Below are positions 22,013 to 34,215 of a stretch of 64,000 nucleotides of DNA, piece after piece. The notes under the pieces were generated by a model, which was not told the DNA's origin, did no database searches, and saw nothing but the letters and a program-made list of their open reading frames with translations. The position numbers and the translations under genes are program-made. Numbering within the stretch: position 1 is the stretch's first letter; every line of letters starts with the position of its first letter. This DNA is from Owenia fusiformis (Eukaryota; Annelida; Polychaeta; Sabellida; Oweniidae), in assembly GCA_903813345.2 (NCBI GenBank), contig CAIIXF020000009.1:24960740-25024739 (forward strand), read 5' to 3'.

Positions 22013-23885
22013 CAGTGGCGTAGGAACAATGTACGCCAAAACGCCAGTGCGTAGTGTTGAAAAGTGAGAATAAAAAAGACTTTCCTATGTTCTTTAGTCA
22101 TATTTTCTCATTGTTTAAATTGTAAAAGTAATCTCGAGCACACTAGCCTAAAGAAATGTTTTGTGGATACCATATCATTATTGGTCTGTCTGGCAAATAT
22201 CATTTAACAGATTGAATTCCCTTACCAACATGCTTTATTTCATGAAAATCGAGCCACTTTTGACTGTCTTATAAATACAATTTCGCCAAATATTCGTGAA
22301 TCGCGTTCTCTTTACGAATTTGAGAGGAAAACTGTTTTTTTTTCAAAAACTACTTGATGAATACCTTTGACATTTTTTCTGCATTTTCCGTAATGCTTAT
22401 GCTAACTATGGTATCATATAATTATATTTATTCTCCCCTACCTCAATTTTTCAATTTCACTATCGATTTATATTCCGTTGCTATGCAAAATCATAGACAC
22501 GAAATTATAGTTAAGTCAACAATTATCTATTTTCTTACTAAATCACTAATTGTTATTGGTAGTACTTTTTGAAATATGGATGTTAAAGGGTGACGCATAT
22601 CGTTTAGCAAATCGAACGCTCGTTTCTGGTGTTGCTCACCGTTTAGTATAAAAGGCACGATCCCGGAATAATACTCAAGGGTTCACAGGCTCGAGGTCGT
22701 TGTGTCAACACCTCTAACTGTTATATAGCATAAGTATATTATAGATCGTCACATATTTATAAAACGGTGATTTTTATTTTGACAAATCAATTCCACATTT
22801 ATGGGTGAAGTTTCAGGATCTTCTATTTGTGTATAATAAGGAAAAATTGACATCAAAATTTCACCATAACGTTATAGCACACAGCTTGGTATATGAAATA
22901 TCCTACAAATGAAACAAAGCAGTTCTAATACAAGGATTTATATTGGCTGTTGTACATATTCATTGAACGCAATCACTCTATGGATAATGTTTTCAAAATC
23001 ATTATAAACGGATTACTTTATCTCAAAGACAATTTCAATAAACTGGATTTTAATGAACTCCCCTTATTTCTTAAAAATGGACTGATCCAGTCGATTCGCC
23101 TGGAGCCGCCATATTGTTTTTATACGGGATGCTTATCGGAACCCTTTAAAGACAAAAACAACTTGAAAATGCTGATTATTCAATTACACGTCCCATTGAT
23201 TTCAGTTCTAGAAAAGCGATAACCTAGTTTTTTTCATTTGAAAAATAATAGATTCTTGTTTTATAACATTTTTTGGCATCCCCTAAGTCACGTTGACCTC
23301 GATTTGACCTTTGTGGTGGGTGCGTTTATTTGTTTCATTGATCACGAATGCGTTTCTTTATATCAATTGATCAAACTAGTTTCTTTAATCTGTACGTATT
23401 GTATTGCACGGTACACGATGGAATCCAACAATACTATATATCTTAATTCAATTATTCGAAAATGATTAAAAAATCTCTAATTGTTTTTTGGAAATTGGTC
23501 GTCTCAATCGTTCGAGACATTAGCAAAGTGAGAATGATTTGTGTCGAGATTTAAAAGATAGGCTTTCCAAGGTGATTTTAAATGATGAAAATCATTCGAA
23601 CATTTTAAAGCACATTAAAAAGGTATCGGGGATTTAAAGCTTGCATATGAAATCGAAACGCCAACCTATACGTATGACCAATCGCCCATACAAATACAAA
23701 TACAAATTTTCGTTCACATTTAGGTTGTGAATATTGCAAGCTTAAAATCTCTGTTACCATAAAATGACGTTTTACGAACATAACATAGGCGTTTTGATAT
23801 AGAATATTGACACAATTGTTTCATATTTTTTTGGCGGGATTTTTTGGCGTAGTGTTGAATTAACACCTTCCTACGCCCCTGTGGG
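22013..23885. mobile_element. possible inserted element with GGCGTAGG ends
   Basis: The left edge reads CAGTGGCGTAGGAA and the right edge, in reverse complement, CAGGGGCGTAGGAAGG, each followed inside by sequence containing the TAGTGTTGAA block. Such GGGGCGTAG ends are common in hAT- and Kolobok-like elements. The interior has no transposase that I can recognise; the small open frames at 22354, 22950 and 23238 show no family features. Target-site duplication could not be confirmed. Confidence 0.35.
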
Positions 23886-23887
23886 CC

Positions 23888-24232
23888 ATTACATCTACTC
23901 AGTCCCTTATTAAGGATAGAATTGTTGGGAAGTGGAATGGATTGTCTCAACAGCATGTAAATGATGCTATTGACCAGTTTAAGCCAAAGTTGAGGGCTAT
24001 AATTGATCAAAATGGTCTACGATTTTTGCAAGTTTTGAAAACCCCGTTTTGAAACGGAAATGACGTCATTTATATTATGGACGCTGGTTGACAGGCATTG
24101 TATGTCATAAATTTAAATTTATGATCTACCAAATTAAAGATTAGCAAATTCCCTATCCACTGGTATATTATATGACATGTTTTCATCAAGATTTCTGAAA
24201 TACGAGTGTCCAATTTTTGGACCACCCGTTAC
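23888..24232 (+). pseudogene. mariner-type transposase tail, inverted copy
   Basis: This is the reverse complement of 21310-21715. On the plus strand it encodes a transposase C-terminus (NDAIDQFKPKLRAIIDQNG) and ends in a terminal-repeat-like sequence reading TTTTTGGACCACCC. Only the last ~340 bp of the element remain. Confidence 0.65.
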
Positions 24233-24604
24233 ATATGATTTAGGACATTTAATGACGCAATACAGATGTTAATGACGAAGCGTCTCAAATTACAATACAT
24301 TAAATACAAAATGACATTTTGCTTAGGGGTACGGATCTCGTCTATGGTGATGCAACTGCAATATATAAATTGGAATACAGTCCCATTATAGCACATTATG
24401 TAATGAAGAAAGATACAACTTGGAAGCGTTTTTCAGATAAAACAAACCAGATGTAAATCGTATGATGACTTTTTGTGCTACCTAATGTAAAACTGAAGTC
24501 AGAATGAAAAAAAGCTTCTCTGGTTGCAAAGGTATTGCAAAATATATCGTGGGACCCCAAAAAACTTTAGAGGTTGTAAAAACAAACAACAAACATTTGA
24601 GGGT

Positions 24605-24663
24605 TAATATACACCTTATTGGATTGCGATATAAATGAAAACAACACAATAAGGTGTATATTA
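24605..24663. repeat. hairpin with a perfect 17-bp stem
   Basis: TAATATACACCTTATTG at 24605-24621 pairs exactly with 24647-24663 across a 25-nt loop. It stands alone in AT-rich sequence about 180 bp before the long-TIR transposon. Confidence 0.7.
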
Positions 24664-24847
24664 ATGATTAACCTCCCTGTTATCTCAAAATCTGCCCCAC
24701 CATTGAATTGACGTGGGAAATTCCTCCAAGAGAATATTCTAGGGATTAAAGAATTGGTGCAGTTTACACAATTTGAGAAATTATTGGCAAACACGAAACC
24801 TATTTAAAACAACATTTAAATTATTCAAAAACATCGAGCACAATGTA

Positions 24848-25390
24848 GGTAGCGATCTGAGGCACTTCGATCAGGGTGTTGTCGGGACAATTTCTCTTGT
24901 GACTTAGGTTATGTATTTAGGTCTATCTCAACAGATTTTACTGGTCTTATGCGCCGCATATGGTGCGAAAGATGTTAAAATTGCATTTTCGACCCTAAAA
25001 TTCAGATTTCTTGGGGGTACATTATTATCTAGCTATAAAACAAAAACTAAACAACCAATGCTTCTTTCTTTTGGTGTTTCTGTTAAGAGTAATCATACTT
25101 ACAATGCATATGTAAAAAAATTGAAGAATTTTAACTTTATTTAAAAACAGCAACATTTTTTCACCCTAAAATCATAGAATTTATGGGGGTTGAGAGACAC
25201 TGATTGGTATTGATTTTTCAATTTCTCAATCAATCTCGGTTTAATATTAATGGAACTTTCCTAAAAGTAGCACCAACATGTCCCCAACACATTACCATAA
25301 AGAAAAAACTGAAACTCTAACATGTTTTTTGCCTATAGGGGTCAATTTACCTCTCCCCTCTTTCCCTTATAAAAGGGGTGTGGCCATTAA
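24848..25390 (+). repeat. left terminal inverted repeat
   Basis: The arm runs inward from GGTAGCGATCTGAGGC to near CCTTATAAAAGGGGTGTGGCC. A 77-codon open frame at 24911-25144 recurs in the right arm and is a by-product of the repeat. Confidence 0.85.
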
Positions 25391-25674
25391 TACATGTGGA
25401 TTTAAACAGTAGCATGATGTCACATTAAATGAATACATGTACATATCATGTATTTTATCAAATATATTACCATAAAATATTTTCACTTAGGTGTATACAT
25501 ATAGTACATACCTGTGAATTATTTATAATACAATATTTATTCTATGTAGGCTCAAGATATAAGAATATTAAAAATCTGAAGTTGAATATTATCTAATACA
25601 CAGTTCACGACTCAGTCATAATATTAATTTTACTCATTGTATGAATTTCTGTCATCAAAAATGTAGTTTTTATT

Positions 25675-27740
25675 CACCAGAATATATTTGATCCACAAAG
25701 CTTTGAATTTTATAAACTTCCTCTTCATTTTGATCTTCTAAAGTATCATCTAATACGATAACATGTACCAGGTCCTGGGGTAGAATTTTATCTAGATTTG
25801 ACACCCATTGAAATCCAAATGGCCATCTTTCATCCTCCATCCATGTGACACAGGGGAGGGAATTGATGGGGAGGGGATGTGGGCAAGATTCCATATGTGT
25901 GCTTGATAACTGGCCCTTGCCAGATGCTGCTGTAATGAATCTTTACATGGGGGTAGGAGGCTTATGTCAGTGCCTTCATAGCTTGTTATCACACTTGGTG
26001 CAGATTTTGGTTGGAATTTGTTCTCGAATTAGGTATATCTCAGCTCATTTATATTTGAACACTTTTTGTTGTTTCCATACATCTGGCAAGTAAACTTCTC
26101 AGCACATTTAGCAGTTTGATCATTAATGACCCCTCCAATGGTGCCGAAACCTTTTTGAAATTCTACAGATCTCATAAGTAATTTTAGGGGGGGACACTTT
26201 CCCCCTTCTCACAAAGGCACTGAAGGAATCACATCCAGTAGATGAATGGAAGGCTGGTAAAGCATTACAAATTTACAAATGTCTGAACTGAGTGCATTTC
26301 CTACTTCCTTTACATTAAAGGGGCAACAAGGACTGTAGAGAAAATTTTCTGAGCTATCAGGTCAATATTTGGCTTAACATCTTCTTTGACATACCTATTT
26401 TCTGAAAATGTATGGATAAATTCTCAATTTAGAAGTGTAAATTCAGTTCAAAGCTTCTATATTTGATTTTTAAGATTCACCACGTTTCAAGAGGAATATC
26501 AGCTGAAATTATGTTCATCCAGGGGGTTTCTTTGTAGATAATAAAAATATATGTTAGTCTTGATGAAATATCCAAACTTAAATATATTTTGACACTGGTC
26601 GATGATTGTTGAATTACCCCCCTGCACTAATTGTTGCACCTTTAATAAGTCATATGTGGTCTGCACTACCAGTGTCCAAAATTAATGGAGTTTGAATATG
26701 ATTGGAAATTGCACAAGAAGTGCAAAAACATCGCTATCTGGGGATCTCACAACTATAGTTTTTTCTGTATTTTCAGGTTCATTTCATGTTAATTCATGGA
26801 GTATAATTTTTGTATCTGCCTCTTTGTGGGAAGATTTCAGACTAGGTTCAACTCTATGTGTAACAGTAGTTATATCACTGGTGCACTGTACAGATCTCAC
26901 CACATGAATCTGTCTTTCTTTGAGTTTAGGAGCATTTTTATCTTTTTCCATTCTTCAAGGATGAACTTACTCAGCTGCATTTCATTCTCATCATTTAAAA
27001 GGAATTCCTTCCAATTGTTAGGAATCCTGGTATTGGGTCCTTTTATTATTAGCTTTTTGGAGACATGCCTTCGTATTCTTTCTGGTTCTTTAATTGAATC
27101 TTTCTTATAAGAAGCATCTGAAGGATCCTCTCTGCCAATAATCCAAATGTTTTGGGTTGCTCAGGAAGTATATGGAACAATGCATTGCCATCATAGACTA
27201 TAATTGTTTTTTCTGGTTTGGGTCCATGTCCAATATTATATGTTTCCAGATCATGTAATAATTTTGACTTTTCTGTTTTAACCAAGAGCCCATCAGGTGT
27301 TCCAAGAGCCCAGGGTATTGGACTCAGGGGATATTCCAATATTCGCTTTAGACTAATACTATGCTGCTCTGATAACATGACTAACTGGCCAAATATATTG
27401 CGCTCAGCTCTAATCTCAATCAGTTTGTTTACAGAGCTTTTCACCTTTTTGACTCCAGCATTGAATTCAGATGTTTTCAGTTTCATTCTATTATGGGGTC
27501 ATGAAAACTTTTTCCCTTCTGCACAAATTGGTCTTGAATATATTGCTTAAAGGCTTGTGTGCCTTTGGATGCTGCATTTAAGAGATCATCTGCTAAATTA
27601 GAGGGTGTTGGCATTCCAGATGATATACAGTATAAATGATCATTGTCCTCAATTTGGAATGGATTGAGAAAGCCATCAATTGAATCAATCAAATTAATTA
27701 ATAATAGAACATCAGACAGTAATAAGCCTTGAATAGCTTA
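25675..27740 (-). pseudogene. transposon gene of the TGCDS-x-SAF invertebrate family, broken
   Basis: Minus-strand pieces in order: 27740-27483 (IDGFLNPFQ, then SFHDPI), 27486-27049 (AERNIFGQLV, PIPWALGTPDGLLVKTEKS, IIVYDGNALFHILP, KTFGLLAERI), about 26255-26200 (STGCDSFSAFVRRGK), and 25992-25675 (LPPCKDSLQQHLARASYQ, then an acidic end). The first two pieces overlap by 4 bp in different frames, which looks like a frameshift inside one protein; more shifts occur near 25850. The same block order is familiar to me from high-copy, unnamed proteins of corals, hydra and molluscs; that is recall and was not searched. Function is unknown. Its place between long terminal repeats suggests it is the element's own gene. 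Confidence 0.65.
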
Positions 27741-27854
27741 CTATTCTCCCTTATTGTTTCGCTACATGTTCCCTGCAAATAATGGATAGCAATTTATAAT
27801 TGCAATTAGATAATCAGTTCATTAATTAAAGTTAAATATAAAGGTATTTTGTAT

Positions 27855-28045
27855 AAAGTAAAACCTGTGTACAGTGAACATCTATAGAGCCACAAAAAAT
27901 ATGTTCACTTTTGGTAGATTTCAATACAGAAAGACAATTTGTATTGGAATCAAGGTATGTGCTGAAAATAGGGTGTTCATTTTACACAGGTGTTCACTAG
28001 AGAAAGGTGTCCACTACCACAGGTCCCATTGTATTAGGCTTATGT
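27855..28045. repeat. small repeat with CCTGTGTA ends
   Basis: TAAAACCTGTGTACAGTGAAC at the left is answered by TTTTACACAGGTGTTCAC and CCACAGGTCCC on the right. The style resembles pogo/Tigger-type ends, but no clean boundary is visible. Confidence 0.35.
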
Positions 28046-28098
28046 CGTTTTAAAGACATTCACTAGCTACAAGTAAAACAAGGCATTAACATGACAAA

Positions 28099-28586
28099 AT
28101 GTCACCACCTAGTTGAAACAAGATAAGAAATATATTTTTGACCTTGAGGAGGTCACTAAAGGTCAAATCTATTTTGACCTTTAGAATGTCATTTAATGAT
28201 CAAATCTATATTCTTAAATCTTAAGATGGTCATTGAAGGTCAAATCTCAAACCTTAAGTCAGATTTGAACTTCCGATAACTTAAAGATGATTTTGAAAAG
28301 AATGGTTAATTTTTGAAGCAAGTTGAAAAAAGACGTTTTCTGACTTTGAAAAGGTCATTGAAGGTCAAATCTTAAATATAAAGTCGGATTTGAACATCTG
28401 AAAACATGTAGATGATTTTGAAAACAATTGAACTCAGTCTATACAGTATTTGTTAATTATTGGAAATTGTAAGAATTTGTTACAGACCCCAATTGCCAAC
28501 CACCAACCACAAACCGCCGACCACTGACCACCGTCAAAAAAGAACAGAGACCTTAACAATATGTCACCACTTTTTGTTGGTGACAT
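28099..28586. repeat. small element with TGTCACCAC ends and tandem interior
   Basis: It starts at ATGTCACCACC (28099-28109) and ends at the palindrome GTCACCACTTTTTGTTGGTGAC (28563-28584). The interior has at least four degenerate units containing AAGGTCAAATCT. The ends resemble those of the 50609-52220 element (TGTCCCCACC). It is nested in the 4.6-kb transposon. Confidence 0.5.
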
Positions 28587-28898
28587 AAAAATGATAACCT
28601 GATATGAACCATCCTAATCAGGTGTCCAGAATCCGTACCTCCTTCTTCTCCCTGCTATTACCAATTTGGACGTGCCGATTTAACTGAATCACATGATCTA
28701 ATTATGCACAATGACTTATACATGATTTCTCTCGCAGTGTTGCGACAGCCAATCAGATTGCGAGTTCTTAATCGGGGAAATGGTAACTGCTTATCACAGG
28801 GGGTAAAAAGAAAGAATATGTTCTGGATTTTGAAGCCCTGTGATCAGAGGATGGATATGAACATGAAGTATTTATTTTTAGATGAACATGCCAATATG

Positions 28899-29435
28899 GC
28901 CACGCCCTTCTAAAAAGGGAAAGAGGGGAGAGGTAAATTGACCCCTATAGGCAAAAAACATGTTAGAGTTTCAGTTTTTTCTTTATGGTAATGTGTTGAG
29001 GACATGTTGGTGCTACTTTTAGGAAAGTTCCATAAATATTAAACTGAGATTGATTGAGAAATTAAAAAATCAATACCAATCAGTGTCTCTCAACCCCCAT
29101 AAATTCTATGATTTTAGGGTGAAAAAATGTTGCTGTTTTTAAATAAAGTTAAAATTCTTAAATTTTTTTACATATGCATTGTAAGTATGATTACTCTTAA
29201 CAGAAACACCAAAAGAAAGAAGCATTGGTTGTTTAGTTTTTGTTTTATAGCTAGATAATAATGTACCCCCAAGAAATCTGAATTTTAGGGTCGAAAATGC
29301 AATTTTAACATCTTTCGCACCATTTGCGGCGCATAAGACCAGTAAAATCTGTTGAGATAGACCTAGATACACAACCTAAGTCACAAGAGAAATTGTCCCG
29401 ACAACACCCTGATCGAAGTGCCTCAGATCGCTACC
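28899..29435 (-). repeat. right terminal inverted repeat
   Basis: Reverse complement of 24848-25390, ending in GCTACC before TA. It differs by scattered substitutions and short indels such as TTTTTTAC against CAATTTTTTTAC-type runs. Confidence 0.85.
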
Positions 29436-29689
29436 TAATGATTCCTAGCCCTCTGAAGTTTGAAAAATAAAAATACCTGGGTACCTGGGAACTTTTTGGG
29501 GGATGAAAAACATAAACAAAATACATGAAAAAATTCTCTCGATTCATTCTACAAACAACTCGCGGTCCTTTTAAAACAATTGAACCAAAGTTGAAGTATC
29601 TTTAGTCAATCTCCTAGTCTCTATTTCATAATTCCTGATATTAATTGCTGAATAATTAATGTTATTGAAAGTGACACCAAAATAAAACA

Positions 29690-31760
29690 CAAAGCATGAG
29701 TGCCGACTTAAACAATATTTACATGTTAATTACAAGTACTGTATCTATTGTTTTTCACGAATTTACACTTTGTACCGCAAAAGGTTTAACCAACTTATGT
29801 TTGGTTTAACCTGACGGCGGATCTACCTTTCAAATCACCTTCCTTAAAACGTTTAATCAATTACTGGTGTTCATCCTCGAAATATACTAAATACAGGATA
29901 AAGAAGTATAACATGGAACGAATTATCCTAGCAACGACTTATTGTAAAAACTATTAACCTGTAATAGAGCAAAAACAGGTTAACTTAACCTGCACAATCG
30001 GATATGCAGCCTTTACCTCAGGTGGTTATCCATTTCCGTATTCTAAATAACATCATCGTGTTTAAATTTTTTTTCGAAAAGATCTTTAATCGTTGGTTTT
30101 ATTAATTGAGCAGGTTTGTTATTGAAAGAGGAATGGTAAAGTAATTCGGAGTTCGAGGTAGACATTGTTTAAACAATCATTATCTTAATTTGAATCACAC
30201 TTATTTTTAAGAATATCCAGCTATAACAAAGAGCGGTGTTTTTCGTTTGTTTTTTAAAGAATGTAAACTTTAACTAGTCAAAACCAGTGTGAAACTGCGA
30301 TGCAAATTAAGCTGACCTACATCCACTCACTCCTCAATAAGCTTACCTCAGTCAATACAAAAGAAAATGTTCCTAAAATTTGATCATTAGCCATTTAACT
30401 TTCATAAGAGTTTTTGCCAATTGTGTGATTTAAGTTAGATAAAAAATTCGTCTTGGGTCTTAGGAGAAAATAATGGCCATATTTTTCCTAATACTCAAGA
30501 CTCATTGTTTATCCCTAACGTAAATCCATTTTTTGGGTTACCAAAAGTTCACAATTAGACATAAAGGTTATTCTCCAAGTAATCGCTGTAAACGGTAATA
30601 TTACAATAACCAACAGTCAGCTTTTGACCATTGTGTACCCATTTTCCCAAAAATATATGAAATACAAAGACGGATCAAGATATCATTAACTCAGTATGAG
30701 GGAACTATCTACCTGTGTCAATATGTTGAACACTGTATTTTGAATGGTCATCAAAAATTCACAAATGCACACCACCGTTCAAGAAAAATACTTTCATAAA
30801 GATGCAGTAGTCATTATTTGGATACCACAGTGGTGTAATCTGTGAGCTGGCAATAGTGTCGATCCGAATGGTGAAAATTGCTGTGCATTTCCCATGTTAT
30901 AATTACCAATGATTAATGAAATCGGATTTTCACATTCCATTTATATTAAAATTCGTGTTATAGGTAGAATCCAAACTCAAAATATTTAAATTTTCATGTT
31001 GGACAGATATTTCCCCACAACTTTTTATGAGAGTGCAGAAGTATCTTAGAGAGAGAGAGACAGAGAGAGAGAGCATTTGAAAATCATTAACGTATCCCTA
31101 CTATCATGGTGAACCATTTATACCATGTTTTCTTGCTGATCAAGGGATTTGCAGAATTGTTAGCAGAAATGGGTTCATGCGGCTTGATTTCTGCCACACA
31201 TATGGATTCCTTGTCTCTGTAAACAAAAGGGAGTCCAATGGTAATTTGTTGGCTTCACAATTTAACATTTATGTCAAATATACAAATGTTTAACAGACAT
31301 ACGTTGAAACTGGTAAAAATCAAATGAAACTGCATGGCGACACACCCATAACGAATTTCATCATTCGCAAATGATGCATTTAGGACCATGGAAAGTATCT
31401 GATGTGTAAAGATGAGAACGCCATTTTACATGTAATCAGACTAGACTTCCTACTACTAACATACCAAGTTGTATATTAAAATCAAATCAAAGCAACTAGA
31501 TATTTCATCCTCCATATATTTTCGATAATCTGATTTTTTGAGATCCGTTAACCTAACTTACATGACCGAACCGCATCCTCTGAGTAGCAATGCATCCCAG
31601 GTGCTTTGTAGTTTTGATTAACTGTTTACGTAAGTTTGAAATTGATGTAGCATCGATAACAAGGGAATCAAGGATGAGTACGATGCCGTTTGATGTACTT
31701 TGATGCCAATTCTCTAGATCCACCATTGCTCTTACTATACGATTATGGAACATTGGGAAA
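29690..31760 (+). repeat. block A of a diverged duplication (partner 48690-49850)
   Basis: Ordered matches to 48690-49850 in the same orientation include GGTGTTCAT, TTATCCTAGCAACGACTTAT, ACCTGCACA, a block near 31090-31145 (TGAACCATTTA, TGCTGATC), one near 31340-31440 (GATGTGTAAAGAT), and one near 31640-31720 (ATGTAGCATCGATAACAAG). Block A has about 0.9 kb more in the middle (about 30180-31080). No protein-coding signal explains the conservation. Confidence 0.65.
31043..31075 (+). repeat. GA microsatellite
   Basis: Short run of GA dinucleotides with one ACA interruption. Confidence 0.8.
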
Positions 31761-32019
31761 TTCAGAAGTCAGTATGACGTGTCGCAAAAAGGTGGCGCAT
31801 TTGTTTTTTAAGGGTATCGCATGAATGTAACTTTGATTCCCCGGATTATAAGATAATATTCTAATTAAAGTTATATATCATTTTGAAGCTGTTTCGATGA
31901 AGTTTTTAGATCAACTACATTCCGTTCACGATTCTTGCGTGTTCTTTTTTTTAAAAGAGTTTTTTACCAAAACATCTGGCAAATATCCCCTGTTGTATTG
32001 TTGTTGTATTGTATTGTAT

Positions 32020-32340
32020 CCTTTATTACCACAAGTGTATATTGTGAGTACATTTACAATTTTTTTTGCATTAACAATAAAATCACATTTGCATAAGCAT
32101 ATTACGCTTTGCATACATTAGGAATACAGCTTTGGCTTTTAAAATCATTGCTTTATCATTGTCTGATTTGAAAGTTTGAAATAAAATCTCATTACCAGTT
32201 CTAAATAAATTGAGAAGTGCAACTCTTTCCGCATCTATGGAATTGCAGAAACGTAAAAAGTGATCCAATGTTTCTATTTCGCCAGTATCACATATATTAC
32301 ATTTTCTGTCACCCCGTTGACACGTTACATTTTGAATTAT
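32020..32340 (-). pseudogene. 3' end of a LINE retrotransposon
   Basis: On the minus strand this encodes QRGDRKCNICDTGEIETLDH, then FLRFCNSIDAERVALL. This is the C-x2-C...H...C zinc-knuckle tail found after the reverse transcriptase of many LINEs. It ends with ATACAATACAATACAA-type simple repeats at 32000-32035, a usual LINE tail. Everything upstream (reverse transcriptase, endonuclease) is missing, which fits 5' truncation. Confidence 0.7.
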
Positions 32341-32489
32341 TTTTCGTCTTTAAACGCTCATAACTCAAACAATATATGACTATTATACTTATTTTTCGTC
32401 TTGATAAAGGTAGATGGAAATTTTATTTCAAAAGATGAATTTTAGTAAGCGTCCCATATTGTGACGTCATAGAGTTTGAAAAATAGAAT

Positions 32490-32813
32490 CTGTTGACAAC
32501 AAGGAGGATTGGCTCCCAGGATCGAAACTCGATATTTTCCAACAATGAAAACGTCGAAATGTCGTTATTTTCTGAAATTAAAACCGACTATAAATTCAAA
32601 ATAAACAGTTCAAAAGATTCGAACCAATATCTCGATCATTTCTTGTGAGTTTTGGAATTTTTCGTTTGGAAATAAGACCAAAATTCACGATTTAAATGTT
32701 GAAGTGAACAAAATGGCGGCTGTTTGAATTCGAATTTTGTATTACGACATACCCATATATGGGACAGAATATCGGTGGTGCACTCTGGGAGCCAATCCTC
32801 CTTGTGTTGACAG
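32490..32813. mobile_element. 324-bp inverted-repeat element (MITE-like)
   Basis: CTGTTGACAACAAGGAGGAT at the left (continuing through GGCTCCCAG to 32519) is matched by the reverse complement at 32785-32813 with about two differences. The interior shares blocks with 21010-21215. No target duplication is evident. Confidence 0.7.
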
Positions 32814-33307
32814 CGACCTTTTTTGCTAATTTTTTGCTACCTTCAACTTTTCAGGTGTACATTAAACAAAAAATACGAGATCAATTTTTAATAAATCATA
32901 TACATGATTATTTTGCTCTTTAACTCTAGTTTATTAATAAATAGTTGATTTTGTTCGCAAAAGTATGTGTTTCTGTTGTATGTGGAAAAGTGGAGGACGA
33001 AAGGTTTTCAAAATCCATTAAAATAGGGCTAATTTACGCCATTCGCCAATTTTCAAGTACAGCTACACGTATATTTATTTCACCTAAAATATCAATTGAT
33101 TCGTGTTTTATGATGCTCCTATCCCATTGTTAATACATATACGATATCAGAGTTATTCGCCTTAAATATTTTGAGATATAGAGGCAAATGTGGAGGACGA
33201 AAGGATCTCCATATGTGTACATTTTTCTCGAATTTAAACGTCACATTCTGTGGTGTTAAAAAGCGAAAATGTGTAACAATGCGTGCGCGACCTTTTTGCG
33301 ACACGTC

Positions 33308-34020
33308 TATACATTCTTCTTTCATTGTGATGTATGAAAAAATGATTTTTTCTAAATTTTGCTGCAAAGGGATTTATTCCAATAAACTTAATTACATGTA
33401 GTTAGTCTCCTGAATGTGCTCTTTTATCAGACTTCATTAATTCTTGGGAATCAAAATCCTCATCAAAAACTCACAATTTATACAACATTGAAGACAAGTC
33501 ACATAATATTATTAATACCCTATCTTTTGGTATATAGCGCAGGGTTTATCTGTGTAATCCTAAATACTTTTAAGAATGATTACAAAGTATCCCATTTTTA
33601 TTGCCCACCCTGTATGGTTTCTTGTTTTTCAAAATGCACACAACCCTTTTCAATTAGTAATATACATGTACGTCGTGTTACATGATAACCCTAAGAATAG
33701 AAAGAAACTATTAAGTAAATCTCCCACACTTCTTTAGCCTACATTGGATTGTCGTTTGATAAAGAATATCAATAATAAAGATAATGATTGAGACGTAAAA
33801 TATGGATGTTTGAATGATTTTTCCATCCGGCATCATTTGAGGCGGGTGCTCTTTTACCTCGACTGCGTACTATAGTTATAGAATCTACTATATTTTTGAT
33901 GTCTAGAGTCTCGGAAATATGTTTGTAAATTCTTTTCATGTCAATGTAAAATACTGTATTTGAAACATTTGAAATAAAGTGAATTGAAATTGAAATTTCG
34001 TCATCAATGTTTATTGTAAT
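33308..34020. other. no gene seen
   Basis: AT-rich sequence; small open frames show no recognisable protein features. Confidence 0.4.
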
Positions 34021-34027
34021 GACTTTA

Positions 34028-34215
34028 CTATGAATGAAATGTCCCATGATTCTATTAGAATTATGATGAATGGTGTGACAGAGAGCTTTACAAATTGTCT
34101 CTGTGGTTCTATAATGATTTGGGTTATTGGCATTTGTTTTTCTCATGACTGTTTGCTCTTTGCTGTTTTTTCTTAATGTCAGTTTTAATACACTTTATTG
34201 GTTGTTTTGCCTTTG
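34028..34215 (+). repeat. dispersed repeat R1, diverged copy
   Basis: Starts at ATGAATGAAATGTCCCATG and keeps the TGTCTCT, TTGTTTTTCTCATGACTG and TTTTGCCTTTGGC blocks of the R1 family, in the same order. Confidence 0.5.

Larger units (their letters stand above)
24848..29435 (-). mobile_element. 4.6-kb DNA transposon with ~540-bp terminal inverted repeats
   Basis: 24848-25390 is repeated as the reverse complement at 28899-29435 with few differences. The outermost bases are GGTAGCGATCTGAGGC, flanked on both sides by TA (24846-24847 and 29436-29437), which fits a TA target duplication. Inside lies a broken minus-strand gene (25675-27740) and two small nested repeats. The good match of the arms indicates a fairly recent insertion, although the gene has decayed. 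The superfamily is unclear: TA duplication occurs in Tc1/mariner and some others, but arms this long and this gene are atypical. Confidence 0.85.
31776..33307. mobile_element. 1.5-kb composite bounded by GACGTGTCGCAAAAAGG ends
   Basis: GACGTGTCGCAAAAAGGTGG at 31776-31795 recurs as the reverse complement at about 33288-33307, with the pairing continuing into GCGCA-type bases. TAT lies just outside both ends, consistent with a 3-bp target duplication. Inside are a LINE fragment (32020-32340) and a smaller inverted-repeat element (32490-32813). GTGGAGGACGAAAGG occurs twice near the right side (about 32990 and 33191). Confidence 0.5.

Noticed and set aside
24911-25144. 77-codon frame, with a near twin at 29139-29372
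   Set aside because: The two frames are the arms of the terminal inverted repeat and show no protein features.
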